DNA from: Baffinella frigidus
Taxonomy: Eukaryota; Cryptophyceae; Cryptomonadales; Baffinellaceae
Assembly: GCA_026770585.1 (NCBI GenBank)
Contig: MU646462.1
Coordinates: 256,600-267,094 of the forward strand
Direction: 5' to 3'
DNA: 10,495 nucleotides
Positions 6,501 to 10,386 of the stretch are shown here, one piece after another. Both the position numbers and the translations under genes were made by a program. Below the pieces are notes generated by a model, which was not told the DNA's origin, did no database searches, and saw only the letters and a program-made list of their open reading frames with translations. Each line of letters begins with the position of its first letter. Positions within the stretch are counted from its first letter, which is position 1.

Positions 6501-9500
6501 AATTAATCTCCATATAAGTATTAATTAATTGCTTTTGGGCAACGAAAATTACCACACGATTTGCTCATAAAAGTAATAGTAATGCATTTGTGTAGTAAAT
6601 TTCGTTGCGCCAAAAGCAATTGATTAATACTTTTGTGGTGATGAGAATACTCGCCCCCGCCCCGCCTGAGTCAAACTGGCCTCGCCATAACAGAAAATTA
6701 GTCGCCCCTTTGTTCTGGACTTCCTGCTCGAAATGTGTCTTATGGCGAGCCCAGTTTTCCTGAGGCAGAGCTAGGAATAAGCTGCTACCGGCCTTACGGC
6801 GTGGTTTAGTCGTAAAACCCCTGGAAAGTTCGGTAGTTTCTCCTACGGCATTGCCTAGGTCCTCCTACCGTAGGCCAAAATCCTAGGACATTTTGGTCCT
6901 AGGAGCCCTACGGCCTACGGTAGGTAGGTGCTACCTAAATCCGTAGGGAAACTACCGAAATTTCCAGGGGTTTCCCTATGAGGTTGGCCCGATTCTCGAT
7001 CGGTGGAGCGTCGCGGTACGCATTCCCCAAGGCGCCGCGTCCGTTTTGTACCAGGGAGGGGTCCAAAAACGAACCCCCCACGGTGCAAACCCTCGAATCC
7101 CAACCGACCCACTAAGGAATTTGGTTTGAGGGTTACTGGCGTTTACGACGAAGTCGATGGCGCAGACGCAGACGGCGCACGACGAGAAGACCCACTAATT
7201 CCTTAGAGGGTCGTTTGGCGTTTTACGGTGTGTACCACGGGGGGGCCGATTTCGGACCCCTCCCTGGTACAAATCGGAGGCGGCGCCCGGGGTGTAGCGA
7301 CCTACTAAGGAATTGGGGTTGGGGGGTTACTGGCGTAGATGACGAAGACGATGGCGCAGACACAGAGGGCGCATGATGAGAAGAGCGTCGCGTCCTTGTG
7401 GAACTGTTGGTCAGGGTTGAGCGCTCAGATGGTGTTCATAGGGTAACGGCCTGAAAATGGGGTAGTTAGGCATACGGCATTGCCTAGGACCTCCTACCGT
7501 AGGCCGAGACTTTTTGGTCCTAGGATCCCTAGGACCTCCTGCCGTAGGCCGAGGGATCCTAGGACCAAAAAGTCTCAGATGTTGTCAGGGTGTGTACCGC
7601 TGCCGAGCGAGGACGTGACACAGTTTTGAAACCTTCCCCCGAATCCTTCCGGAAATGGACTTTTAAAATGAAAACGCCAAGGTCGATGCTCGACCTGGTC
7701 TTTTGGCTTTTCCGTAGGAACCCCCTATGCCCCTACGATTTTGATCCGTAGGGCCTATGGACTACGTTTAGATGGAGTGTGTCCTTCTCGCTCGACAGCG
7801 GGAGCTTTGACCAGGAAGCTGCAACCCTACACCTTACACCCTAAACGCCACACCCCACACCCCCAACCCCGAACCCTGACCAGACGCAGAGGGCGCATGA
7901 TGGCAGAGGAGACCCAATATTTTAAGTGGTCGTGGCCACTTTTGTTTGATGGTCAAATCCTGAGGCAGAAAAAATTCAAAGGAGGGAGATCATGCAGGAA
8001 CGAGCCCCCCTTTTTCGGCTTGGGGGGGTTGCGGGGCGCGCAGAGGTGTGCCATTGCTGGAGCATGCTAACCAGACACAGAGGGCGCATGATGACAAGAG
8101 CGTTACGTCCTTGAGGAACTGGTGTCGGGGTTGAGAGCTCAGATGTTAATAGGGTAACGGCCTGAAGATGGGGTAGTTAGGCCTACGGCATTGCCTAGGA
8201 CCTCCTACCGTAGGCCGAGACTTTTTGGTCCTAGGATCCCTCGGCCTACGGTAGGCGGTCCTAGGCAATGCCGTATAATGGGGTAGTTAGGCAAATGGGG
8301 TAGTTAGGCATACGGCATTGCCTAGGACCTCCTACCGTAGGCCAAGGGATCCTACGACCAAAAAGTACCGGCCTACGGTAGGAGGTCCTAGGCAATGCCG
8401 TAGGCCCAACTACCCCATTTTCAGGCCGTTACCCTCTTAGGTTCAGGGATTAAGGTCTAGGCCAACGACCCTACACGTTTAGGGTTGAAGGTCTAGGTCT
8501 TACCTCCGACGCGGAACCGTCCCCTTTCGGATTTAGGGTTTGGGGTTCAGGGTGAAGGATTTAGGGTTTAGGGTTCAGGGTTCAGGGTTCAGGGTGTAGG
8601 GTGTGAGACTACCACGCCAGAATGATCGAGGGAACCCGACGCCTTATCCACGGCAGATCTGGCGTGGTTGACTTAAGAATTCAAGGGGCTTCCCTTGAAA
8701 GATGTCAAAAGTGGATGTTTCGAGCCCCCTGGCGTGGTAGGGTCCAGGGCATACCCCCCCCCCAAACCTTAAACCCTCAACCGTAACCCTGAACCCTAAA
8801 CCCGGTGGAGGGCCTAGGTCTGACCCCCGGTGCGTCGTCATCCCCGAGCTGGGCGATCAGCGATGCTACCGAGCACTGCACCCCTGTATGCCCCGCCACA
8901 ATGCGCAGTGTGGCAATCGCAAACCAGCAGTGCCGACAGCAAAGCAGCAGGTTTGCCTGAAAACCTAACACTGCTGTTTTGCAGCAAAACTGCACAACTG
9001 CTTATCCGACCAGGAGCAGCGTTCAGGGGTTTCGGGTGGGGGGGACGTACCGTACCGTGCCGAACCGAGGTGATGCCGTACCGTGCTGTACCGAGGGTCT
9101 CGAGCCTACCCCCGGTGCGTCATCGTCCCCGAGCTGCGCGATGAGCGTTGCTACCGAGCACTGCACCACCCAGCGGGCTGCGAAGGGATTTCACCACCCA
9201 GTGGGCTACCAAGGGATTGCACCTTGCACCACACAGTGGGCTACGAAGAGATAGCACCACGCAGTGGGATACGAAGAGATAGCACCACACAGTGGGCTAC
9301 GAAGGGACACCCCAATCCGCCGGGGGCGGTCTCTTCCCCCCGGGGCGTCATCGTCCCCGAGCGGCACGATCAGCGTTGCTACCGAGCACTGCACCACCCA
9401 GAGGGCTACGAAGGGATTTTCGGCCCAAACCGGGCCACCTCTCCGTTACCTTAACCGTAGGAACCCCCCTATGTCCCTGCAGGGTGCAGGGTGTAGGGTT

Positions 9501-10377
9501 GAAGGTGGACGATAAACCCAACTCCCTACAACCCCAATCCGCCGGGGGTGGTCTCTTACCCCCGGGGCGTCATCGTAGGGTGTAGGGTGTAGGGTGTAGG
9601 GTGTAGGGTGTAGGGTGTGGGGTGTAGGGTGTAGGGTGTAGGGTCTTACCCCCGTTGCGTCATCGTCCCCGAGCTGCGCGATTAGCGTTGCTACCGAGCC
9701 GAGCGTCGCGCCCCTGGATTCGGGTTTCGGGTTTCGGGTTTCGGGTTGGGGGGTTGGGGGGGTTGTAGGATGAGGGGCTTAGGAGTGTATGCACAACGGT
9801 GCGTGGCGGCACTCATCTCACCCCTCAAATGAGCGTTGCACCCCTGGATTCGGGTTTCGGGTTCAAACCCTGGGGTTGAGGGCGAGGGGTTGAGAGAATC
9901 CCCAAGATGAGCGTTGAAATTAATGTCGGTAGGCTCAACCCCCCTGAACAAATACATCATATGGTTGCTACCGAACCGAGCGTCGCGCCCCTGGATTCGG
10001 GTGTGGTGTTGAGGGCCCGTCTTCTGCTCTTTCGAGTTTAGAGAGGGTTTGAGGGGTTGGGGTTTGGGATTGAGCAGCTGTTACGGGCAGGGTTGGGTCT
10101 GGGGTTTGGGGATTGGGGTGGAGGGTGTAGGGTTGAGGGGGGTTTGGGGTTTGGGGCTTGGAGTGAAGGGTGTACAGTTTACGGGGATTGGGGTTTCGGG
10201 TTTAGGGTTTGGGGTTTGGGGTTTAGGGTTTAGGGTTTCGGGTTCAAGGCGTTCATGATTTGGAGTTCAGGGTTCGGGGTTCAGGATTCAGAGGTGAGGG
10301 TTGAGGGTTTACATGTGGATCCAGTGGATGAAGTTGCGCTCGTTGGCGAAGAAGTTCTTGTTGCCGTTCTTCACCAT
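3511..10377 (-). CDS. VTC1-like (DUF202) polyphosphate complex subunit, five exons
   Basis: Join of 10377-10313, 9713-9650, 7403-7331, 6137-6064 and 3579-3511. The product has 114 residues, close to the 120-130 of fungal Vtc1. FFANER lies at 9-14 with helix 1 at about 19-36, then GDDD (37-40), helix 2 about 49-68 ending VIYAI, VYYWR (70-74), DEPYGPL (86-92) and helix 3 about 91-112. The NER motif before helix 1 and the Y-WR plus GP motifs between helices 2 and 3 are family hallmarks. Vtc1 is a small membrane subunit of the vacuolar/acidocalcisome complex that makes polyphosphate and moves it into the organelle. No SPX or catalytic domain is present. Introns (about 600, 2250, 1190 and 2480 bp) are telomere-like repeats, MITEs and extra exon copies. 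Exon boundaries are inferred from splice sites and phase. An upstream exon beyond the GA tract cannot be excluded. Confidence 0.8.
3628..3730. mobile_element. F1 MITE, copy 3, inverted
   Basis: Ends TATCCCTTAGGTGACCAG (3628-3645) and TTGGTCACTTAAGGGATA (3713-3730). The CCTAGG-rich interior is in the opposite orientation to the other copies. The right half is partly replaced (CCACGGGCGATTATTCACCCG, a small hairpin). The plus-strand frame open from 3142 ends at the TAG at 3646-3648 inside this element. Confidence 0.85.
3790..3840. repeat. Telomere-like GGGGTTA block
   Basis: GTAGGGGTTAGGGGTTAGGG and variants (GGTTAAGGG, TTCGGGG). The G-rich strand is plus, so the C-rich strand is the sense strand of the VTC-like gene. 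It forms the tail of the proximal exon 5 copy. Confidence 0.8.
3823..3894 (-). CDS. VTC1-like alternative exon 5 (proximal copy)
   Basis: Acceptor CCTGCAG follows a C-rich tract. The frame reads ILAGLLMTALSGIFATHL, then LTPNP and TAA (TTA at 3823-3825). It differs from the distal exon 5 mostly at silent sites and has its own in-frame stop, with the tail already in telomere-like DNA. Being nearer to exon 4, it may be the last exon actually used, or a 3' truncated copy that acquired a stop. The phase is compatible with exon 4. RNA data would decide between the two. Confidence 0.5.
   Translation of the reverse strand: MLAGLLMTALSGIFATHLLTPNP
4002..4123. mobile_element. F2 MITE, uninterrupted copy (122 bp)
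   Basis: Left end TACAGGGGTACCTCGCTCAT (4002) and right end ATGAGCGAGGTACCCCTGTA (4104-4123) are perfect inverted repeats. The pairing extends inward over GAGAAACCGCCCC / GGGCAGTTTCTC. The interior is CCTAGG-related and C- or G-rich. Confidence 0.9.
4135..4196. mobile_element. Solo F2 right end plus a perfect 25-bp palindrome
   Basis: TTGTGAGCGAGGTACCCCTG (4152-4171) is an F2 right end without a left partner. It runs straight into TACCGTAAGTGG-G-CCACTTACGGTA (4172-4196), a perfect palindrome around a single central base, which in turn runs into the F1 left end at 4195. The palindrome resembles two F1 ends joined head to head. Confidence 0.65.
4195..4299. mobile_element. F1 MITE, copy 4, right end replaced by an 18-bp palindrome
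   Basis: Left end TATCCCTCAAGTGCCCAG (4195) and the usual CCTAGG-rich interior continue to about 4281 (GCGTATGAGTCT). Where the right TIR should follow there is TACAGGGGTACCCCTGTA (4282-4299), a perfect palindrome made of two F2 ends fused at their GGTACC. Confidence 0.7.
4566..4729. mobile_element. F3 foldback, complete copy (164 bp)
   Basis: A near-perfect palindrome with arms of about 80 bp. It starts CATAGGCTAACGGCCTGAAA, ends TTTCAGGCCGTTGCCCTATG, and has its centre near 4648 (GGGATCCTAGGACC). The arms include ATGGGGTAGTTAGGC and GCATTGCCTAGGACCTCC. As RNA or single-stranded DNA it would form a very long hairpin. Relatives are at 417, 7437 and 8149. A short open frame at 4609-4803 is only this palindrome. 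Confidence 0.9.
4794..4898. mobile_element. F1 MITE, copy 5 (105 bp)
   Basis: TATCCCTTAAGTTGCCAG (4794-4811) and CTGGCCACTTAAGGGATA (4881-4898) are inverted repeats. The interior GGTCAAAATTGACCCC and CCCTACGGTAGGG segments match copy 1. It is the best-preserved copy in the window and useful as a family reference. Confidence 0.9.
4899..5280. other. Unique intron-4 sequence, no gene seen
   Basis: After a short CCCTAAAG/CCCTCAACC stretch (4899-4930) this is mostly non-repetitive and AT-richer, with an A9 run near 5098-5106 and TTTTTTCGATTTTC near 5217. GCGTAAGATAGCA near 5171 matches the interior of the foldback at 2529. I see no exon with splice sites, no RNA gene and no inverted repeat of note. 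It lies between exon 4 and exon 5 of the VTC-like gene. Confidence 0.5.
5281..5307 (-). pseudogene. Fragment of VTC1-like exon 4
   Basis: The minus strand reads LNQGTIAEAY, matching the middle of exon 4 (LNQGTIDEPY) with two changes. Both exon ends are missing. It is flanked by CCCGAAA-type repeats. Confidence 0.6.
5308..5400. repeat. GGGTTTCGGG/GGGTTTAGGTACCAAAG repeats
   Basis: Telomere-like TTTCGGG and TTTAGG units with two copies of GGGTTTAGGTACCAAAG (about 5334 and 5359). ACCAAAG is also the edge of exon 4 copies (GCACCAAAGGGCCG), so exon-edge bases appear to have entered the repeat. Confidence 0.6.
5419..5458 (-). pseudogene. 3' half copy of VTC1-like exon 4
   Basis: The minus strand reads LNQGTIGKPYGPL and ends at the same donor as the intact exon (TTTG then GTGCAT). 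The first half of the exon, with VYYWR, is missing; CCGAAACACGG-type sequence stands there instead. Confidence 0.7.
5586..5720 (-). pseudogene. Two short exon 4 3' fragments in a tandem unit
   Basis: Only the last codons of exon 4 remain at 5589-5607 and about 5674-5692 (YGPL region, each followed by a GTGCCT- or GTACAT-like remnant of the donor). Both are followed on the plus strand by CCCATRCGGTCTARG and telomere-like GGGTTTCGG. A third remnant with the same flank lies near 6004-6030. These look like a roughly 85-bp tandem unit containing exon edge plus intron. Confidence 0.55.
5819..5889 (-). CDS. VTC1-like alternative exon 4 (diverged copy)
   Basis: The minus strand reads VYYWRFADMRLNQGTIDEPY followed by GPL, with the donor GTGCAT conserved. 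The acceptor side is changed: GATGAAG is followed by AGGTGTAC, and using that AG keeps phase 1 with one residue fewer than the main exon. The differences I and N to F and D (WRIAN to WRFAD) replace residues next to the conserved WR. It is intact enough to be spliced as a mutually exclusive exon, but could equally be an early-decay copy. Confidence 0.5.
6064..6137 (-). CDS. VTC1-like exon 4 (YYWR and GPL motifs)
   Basis: Acceptor ACGGCAG, then 74 bp reading (in phase 1) QVYYWRIANMRLNQ and GTIDEPYGPL, and donor GTGCAT. With the A left over from exon 3 the junction codon is ATC (Ile), so the join reads VIYAIQVYYWR. That aligns with the end of helix 2 and the cytosolic loop of Vtc1-type proteins. 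This is the only copy in the window that has an intact acceptor, full length and the YGPL end together. Confidence 0.8.
6185..6315. other. Unique sequence between exon 4 copies, no gene seen
   Basis: Non-repetitive DNA in intron 3 with a GATATCCGG stretch and mixed composition. The reverse strand is open for part of it only because it continues the frame of the truncated exon 4 copy at 6316. No splice signals or structure of note. Confidence 0.4.
6316..6376 (-). pseudogene. VTC1-like exon 4 copy lacking the YGPL end
   Basis: Acceptor ACCGCAG is intact and the frame reads QVYYWRIANMRLNQGTVDEP, after which the similarity stops. The next bases on the minus strand, AGTGCC, offer a GT that would keep phase 0, so it could still be spliced in, but the GPL motif would be lost. 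It is nearer to exon 3 than the intact exon 4, so a splicing machine meets it first. Confidence 0.55.
6380..6427. repeat. TTTAGGG / TTTGGGG telomere-like block
   Basis: GGTTTGGGGTTTGGGGTTTG followed by TTTAGGGTTTAGGGTTTAGGG-type units. The sense (minus) strand is C-rich and runs directly into the acceptor of the exon 4 copy at 6316-6376. Confidence 0.85.
6516..6632. mobile_element. F4 MITE, copy 2 (117 bp)
   Basis: Arms of 48 bp: 6516-6563, starting AAGTATTAATTAATTGCTTT, and 6585-6632, ending GATTAATACTT. The loop is 21 bp. The inner part GGCAACGAAAATTACCACAC is shared with the element at 2055-2178, while the outer arms are unrelated. Confidence 0.85.
6662..6768. mobile_element. Foldback with about 28-bp arms
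   Basis: CGCCTGAGTCAAACTGGCCT followed by CGCCATAA (to 6690) pairs with TTATGGCGAGCCCAGTTTTCC followed by TGAGGCAG (to 6768), with some mismatches. The roughly 50-bp loop holds no coding signal. One copy only in the window. Confidence 0.65.
6815..6973. mobile_element. F3-related foldback with different ends
   Basis: The outer arms AAACCCCTGGAAAGTTCGGT (6815) and ACCGAAATTTCCAGGGGTTT (to 6973) are inverted copies with one mismatch and differ from F3 ends. The inner part CCTACGGCATTGCCTAGG and CCTCCTACCGTAGGCC is the F3 interior. Either end exchange or insertion of one foldback into another would explain the hybrid. Confidence 0.75.
7008..7304. mobile_element. Large imperfect foldback enclosing an exon 3 copy
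   Basis: The left arm (about 7008-7118) and right arm (about 7197-7304) are inverted copies including TTGTACCAGGGAGGGGTCC and GGACCCCTCCCTGGTACAA, and GGCGCCGCG against GGCGGCGCC. The innermost parts are ACTAAGGAAT and ATTCCTTAG. Between them lies an in-frame copy of VTC1-like exon 3 (7137-7194). The string ACTAAGGAATT recurs again at 7302-7312, just before the main exon 3, so arm and exon were duplicated together. Confidence 0.7.
7137..7194 (-). CDS. VTC1-like alternative exon 3 (within the foldback)
   Basis: The minus strand reads WVFSSCAVCVCAIDFVVNA and ends at the donor GTAACC. The only possible acceptor is ATTAG at the arm edge, in phase 0. It is 15 bp shorter at its 5' end than the main exon and differs at several residues, including an Asp in the middle of the helix (AIVFV to AIDFV), which would weaken helix 2. 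A decayed or specialised copy; transcription through the foldback would place it in a hairpin loop. Confidence 0.4.
7331..7403 (-). CDS. VTC1-like exon 3 (helix 2)
   Basis: Acceptor CCAACAG, then FHKDATLFSSCALCVCAI and VFVIYA, ending with a single A before the donor GTAACC. It forms the second membrane helix, leading into VYYWR of exon 4. Twenty-one of 24 codons end in G or C. Phase 0 entry fits exon 2 (ATG-G end GATGACGCAACGGGG) and phase 1 exit fits exon 4. The full length and clean splice sites make this the main copy among four. Confidence 0.8.
7437..7578. mobile_element. F3 foldback, rearranged copy
   Basis: Left arm CATAGGGTAACGGCCTGAAA to CCTACCGTAGGCCGAGAC, then AGGATCC and an inverted inner part ending ACCAAAAAGTCTC. 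The outer right arm is missing. CTCAGATG stands on both sides (7434 region and about 7575), and also beside the F3 copy at 8149, suggesting that flanking DNA was duplicated together with the element. Confidence 0.75.
7579..7880. other. Intron-2 sequence with small hairpins, no gene seen
   Basis: Mostly unique. A hairpin AGGTCGA-TGC-TCGACCT lies near 7680-7696 within a weaker foldback. CCGTAGGAACCCCCTATG (about 7711) recurs near 9459. From about 7823 to 7878 the plus strand is C-rich telomere-like (ACCCTACACCTTACACCC), one of two places where the C-rich strand is antisense to the VTC-like gene. The plus-strand open frame here is not supported by composition or splice signals. Confidence 0.5.
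7881..7911 (-). pseudogene. Fragment of VTC1-like exon 3
   Basis: The minus strand contains CATCATGCGCCCTCTGCGTC, matching the SCALCV part of exon 3, and breaks off at GTCTGG exactly like the copy at 8071. The frame is damaged on the 5' side. Confidence 0.6.
8071..8118 (-). pseudogene. 3'-truncated copy of VTC1-like exon 3
   Basis: An acceptor (CACCAG) and the frame FLKDVTLLSSCALCV are intact, then the similarity ends at GTCTGG. The second half of the helix and the normal donor are missing. A GTTAGC follows the break. The flanking GAGCTCAGATG and F3 element repeat the arrangement seen next to the main exon 3 (7403-7440), so this is a duplicated block of exon, flank and MITE. Confidence 0.65.
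8149..8436. mobile_element. F3 foldback, dimeric copy
   Basis: A first foldback (8149-8275), starting TAGGGTAACGGCCTGAAG, is followed by a doubled TAATGGGGTAGTTAGGC and ATGGGGTAGTTAGGC junction. A second foldback (about 8296-8436) follows, ending TTTTCAGGCCGTTACCCT. The outermost ends still pair, so the whole can be read as one F3 element with another inserted or tandemly duplicated inside. Confidence 0.8.
8525..8608. repeat. TTTAGGG / TTCAGGG / TGTAGGG block
   Basis: GGATTTAGGGTTTAGGGTTC followed by four TTCAGGG units and TGTAGGG. The G-rich strand is plus. Inside intron 2 of the VTC-like gene. Confidence 0.85.
8609..8740. mobile_element. 132-bp element with 12-bp perfect inverted ends
   Basis: CTACCACGCCAG (8609-8620) and CTGGCGTGGTAG (8729-8740). 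A third copy of the end, CTGGCGTGGTTG, lies inside near 8656, and a TCAAGGGG-CTTCCCTTGA hairpin near 8681. It interrupts telomere-like DNA: the G-rich block ends at its left edge and C-rich repeats begin soon after its right edge. Confidence 0.6.
8757..8802. repeat. C-rich telomere-like block, opposite orientation
   Basis: AAACCTTAAACCCTCAACCG and CCCTGAACCCTAAACCC on the plus strand. This is the reverse of the usual orientation within the VTC-like gene and lies 16 bp right of the inverted-end element at 8609-8740. Confidence 0.75.
8825..8883 (-). pseudogene. VTC1-like exon 2 copy with a 5-bp deletion
   Basis: The acceptor ATACAG is followed by GAVLGSIA. A five-base loss relative to the intact exon 2 then puts the remaining LIAQLGDDDAPG in another frame. 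The donor is GTCAGA. The copies at 9110 and 9338 share the same deletion, so they descend from this damaged form. Confidence 0.7.
8929..8982. repeat. Small inverted repeat
   Basis: GCAAACCAGCAGTG (8929-8942) and CACTGCTGTTTTGC (8969-8982) pair with one mismatch around a 26-bp loop rich in AGCAGC. No further feature is visible between 8890 and 9050. Confidence 0.55.
9050..9097. repeat. 26-bp imperfect direct repeat
   Basis: CCGTACCGTGCCGAACCGAG (9050 on) recurs at 9076 as CCGTACCGTGCTGTACCGAG. A second CCGTACC overlap precedes it. It lies directly 3' of the exon 2 copy at 9110. Confidence 0.6.
9110..9167 (-). pseudogene. VTC1-like exon 2 copy, frameshifted
   Basis: Same five-base deletion as the 8825 copy. 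The second part still reads ATLIAQLGDDDAPG with donor GTAGGC. The acceptor region is GTGGTGCAG. The plus-strand open frames through here are antisense of this copy and its neighbours. Confidence 0.65.
9165..9310. repeat. Degenerate tandem repeat of the exon 2 upstream edge
   Basis: CACCACCCAGYGGGCTACGA followed by AGGGAT or AGAGATAG recurs five or six times at 27-31 bp spacing, and once more near 9392-9417. Each unit corresponds to the sequence just upstream (in the gene's sense) of the exon 2 copies at 9110 and 9338. The array therefore arose from exon-edge sequence. Confidence 0.7.
9338..9396 (-). pseudogene. VTC1-like exon 2 copy with lost donor
   Basis: Reads SVATLIVPLGDDDAPG but carries the same 5' deletion, and GGAAGA replaces the GT donor. 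A third short remnant (about 9560-9575) keeps only the last five codons and a GTAAGA donor. Confidence 0.65.
9480..9646. repeat. TGTAGGG tandem array with interruptions
   Basis: About ten head-to-tail TGTAGGG units (9575-9643, one TGTGGGG variant) plus a shorter set near 9485. It ends in the donor of exon 2, on the minus strand GTAAGACCCTACACCCTACA, so the array starts directly at the intron's 5' edge. Confidence 0.9.
9650..9713 (-). CDS. VTC1-like exon 2 (helix 1)
   Basis: Acceptor GAATCCAG, one base completing the Met codon from exon 1, then GATLGSVATLIAQLGDDD and ATG(Gly), and donor GTAAGA. The join with exon 1 reads FIHWIHMGATLGSVATL, the expected first membrane helix after the NER motif. 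It is the only one of seven exon 2 copies that is full length and unshifted. An Asp cluster follows the helix. An antisense TAG (9682-9684) rules out the plus-strand reading seen in the sister copies. Confidence 0.85.
9717..9760. repeat. TTTCGGG array next to exon 2
   Basis: GGATTCGGGTTTCGGGTTTC and following units. On the sense strand this is CCCGAAACCCGAAATCCAG-like, forming the C-rich tract before the exon 2 acceptor. The same GGATTCGGG edge stands beside the fragments at 9831 and 9964. Confidence 0.8.
9831..9843 (-). pseudogene. Minimal 5' fragment of VTC1-like exon 2
   Basis: GAATCCAG acceptor followed by GGGTGCAACGCTC (GATL), then unrelated sequence. Recognised by its shared intron edge and first codons. 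Confidence 0.5.
9964..9990 (-). pseudogene. 5' half copy of VTC1-like exon 2
   Basis: GAATCCAG acceptor and the frame GATLGSVA, then a break into CATATGATG. One silent difference from the intact exon (GGC to GGT). The donor half is missing. Confidence 0.6.
10030..10306. repeat. Intron 1 of the VTC-like gene: degenerate G-rich telomere-like DNA
   Basis: Dense GGGTTTGGGG, GGGTTTAGGG, TTTCGGG and TTCAGGG variants on the plus strand, C-rich on the sense strand. No exon copy was seen here. The plus-strand open frame of Gly, Val and Leu repeats is a product of the repeat. Confidence 0.75.
10313..10377 (-). CDS. VTC1-like exon 1 (start codon and FFANER motif)
   Basis: ATG at 10377-10375 opens MVKNGNKNFFANERN followed by FIHWIH and AT, then the donor GTAAAC. 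The FFANER-F-W signature sits eight residues from the start, as usual for short Vtc1-type proteins, and needs no upstream exon. This is the only exon without a second copy in the window. The bases before the ATG (GCCGACACT) follow a GA tract, so this is either the true 5' end or an exon behind a purine-rich intron end (GAGAG). Confidence 0.8.
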
Positions 10378-10386
10378 AGTGTCGGC

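Noticed and set aside
8830-9454. Plus-strand frames with VIVPELRDQRCYRALHH-like repeats
   Set aside because: They are antisense to exon 2 copies. The intact sister copy has a plus-strand TAG at the same place, while changes there are silent on the minus strand.
10049-10258. Plus-strand frame rich in Gly, Val and Leu
   Set aside because: Product of GGGTTTGGGG-type repeats in intron 1.
8525-10300. True chromosome end (telomere)
   Set aside because: The 7-mers are mixed, interrupted and surrounded by exons on both sides, so they are interstitial.
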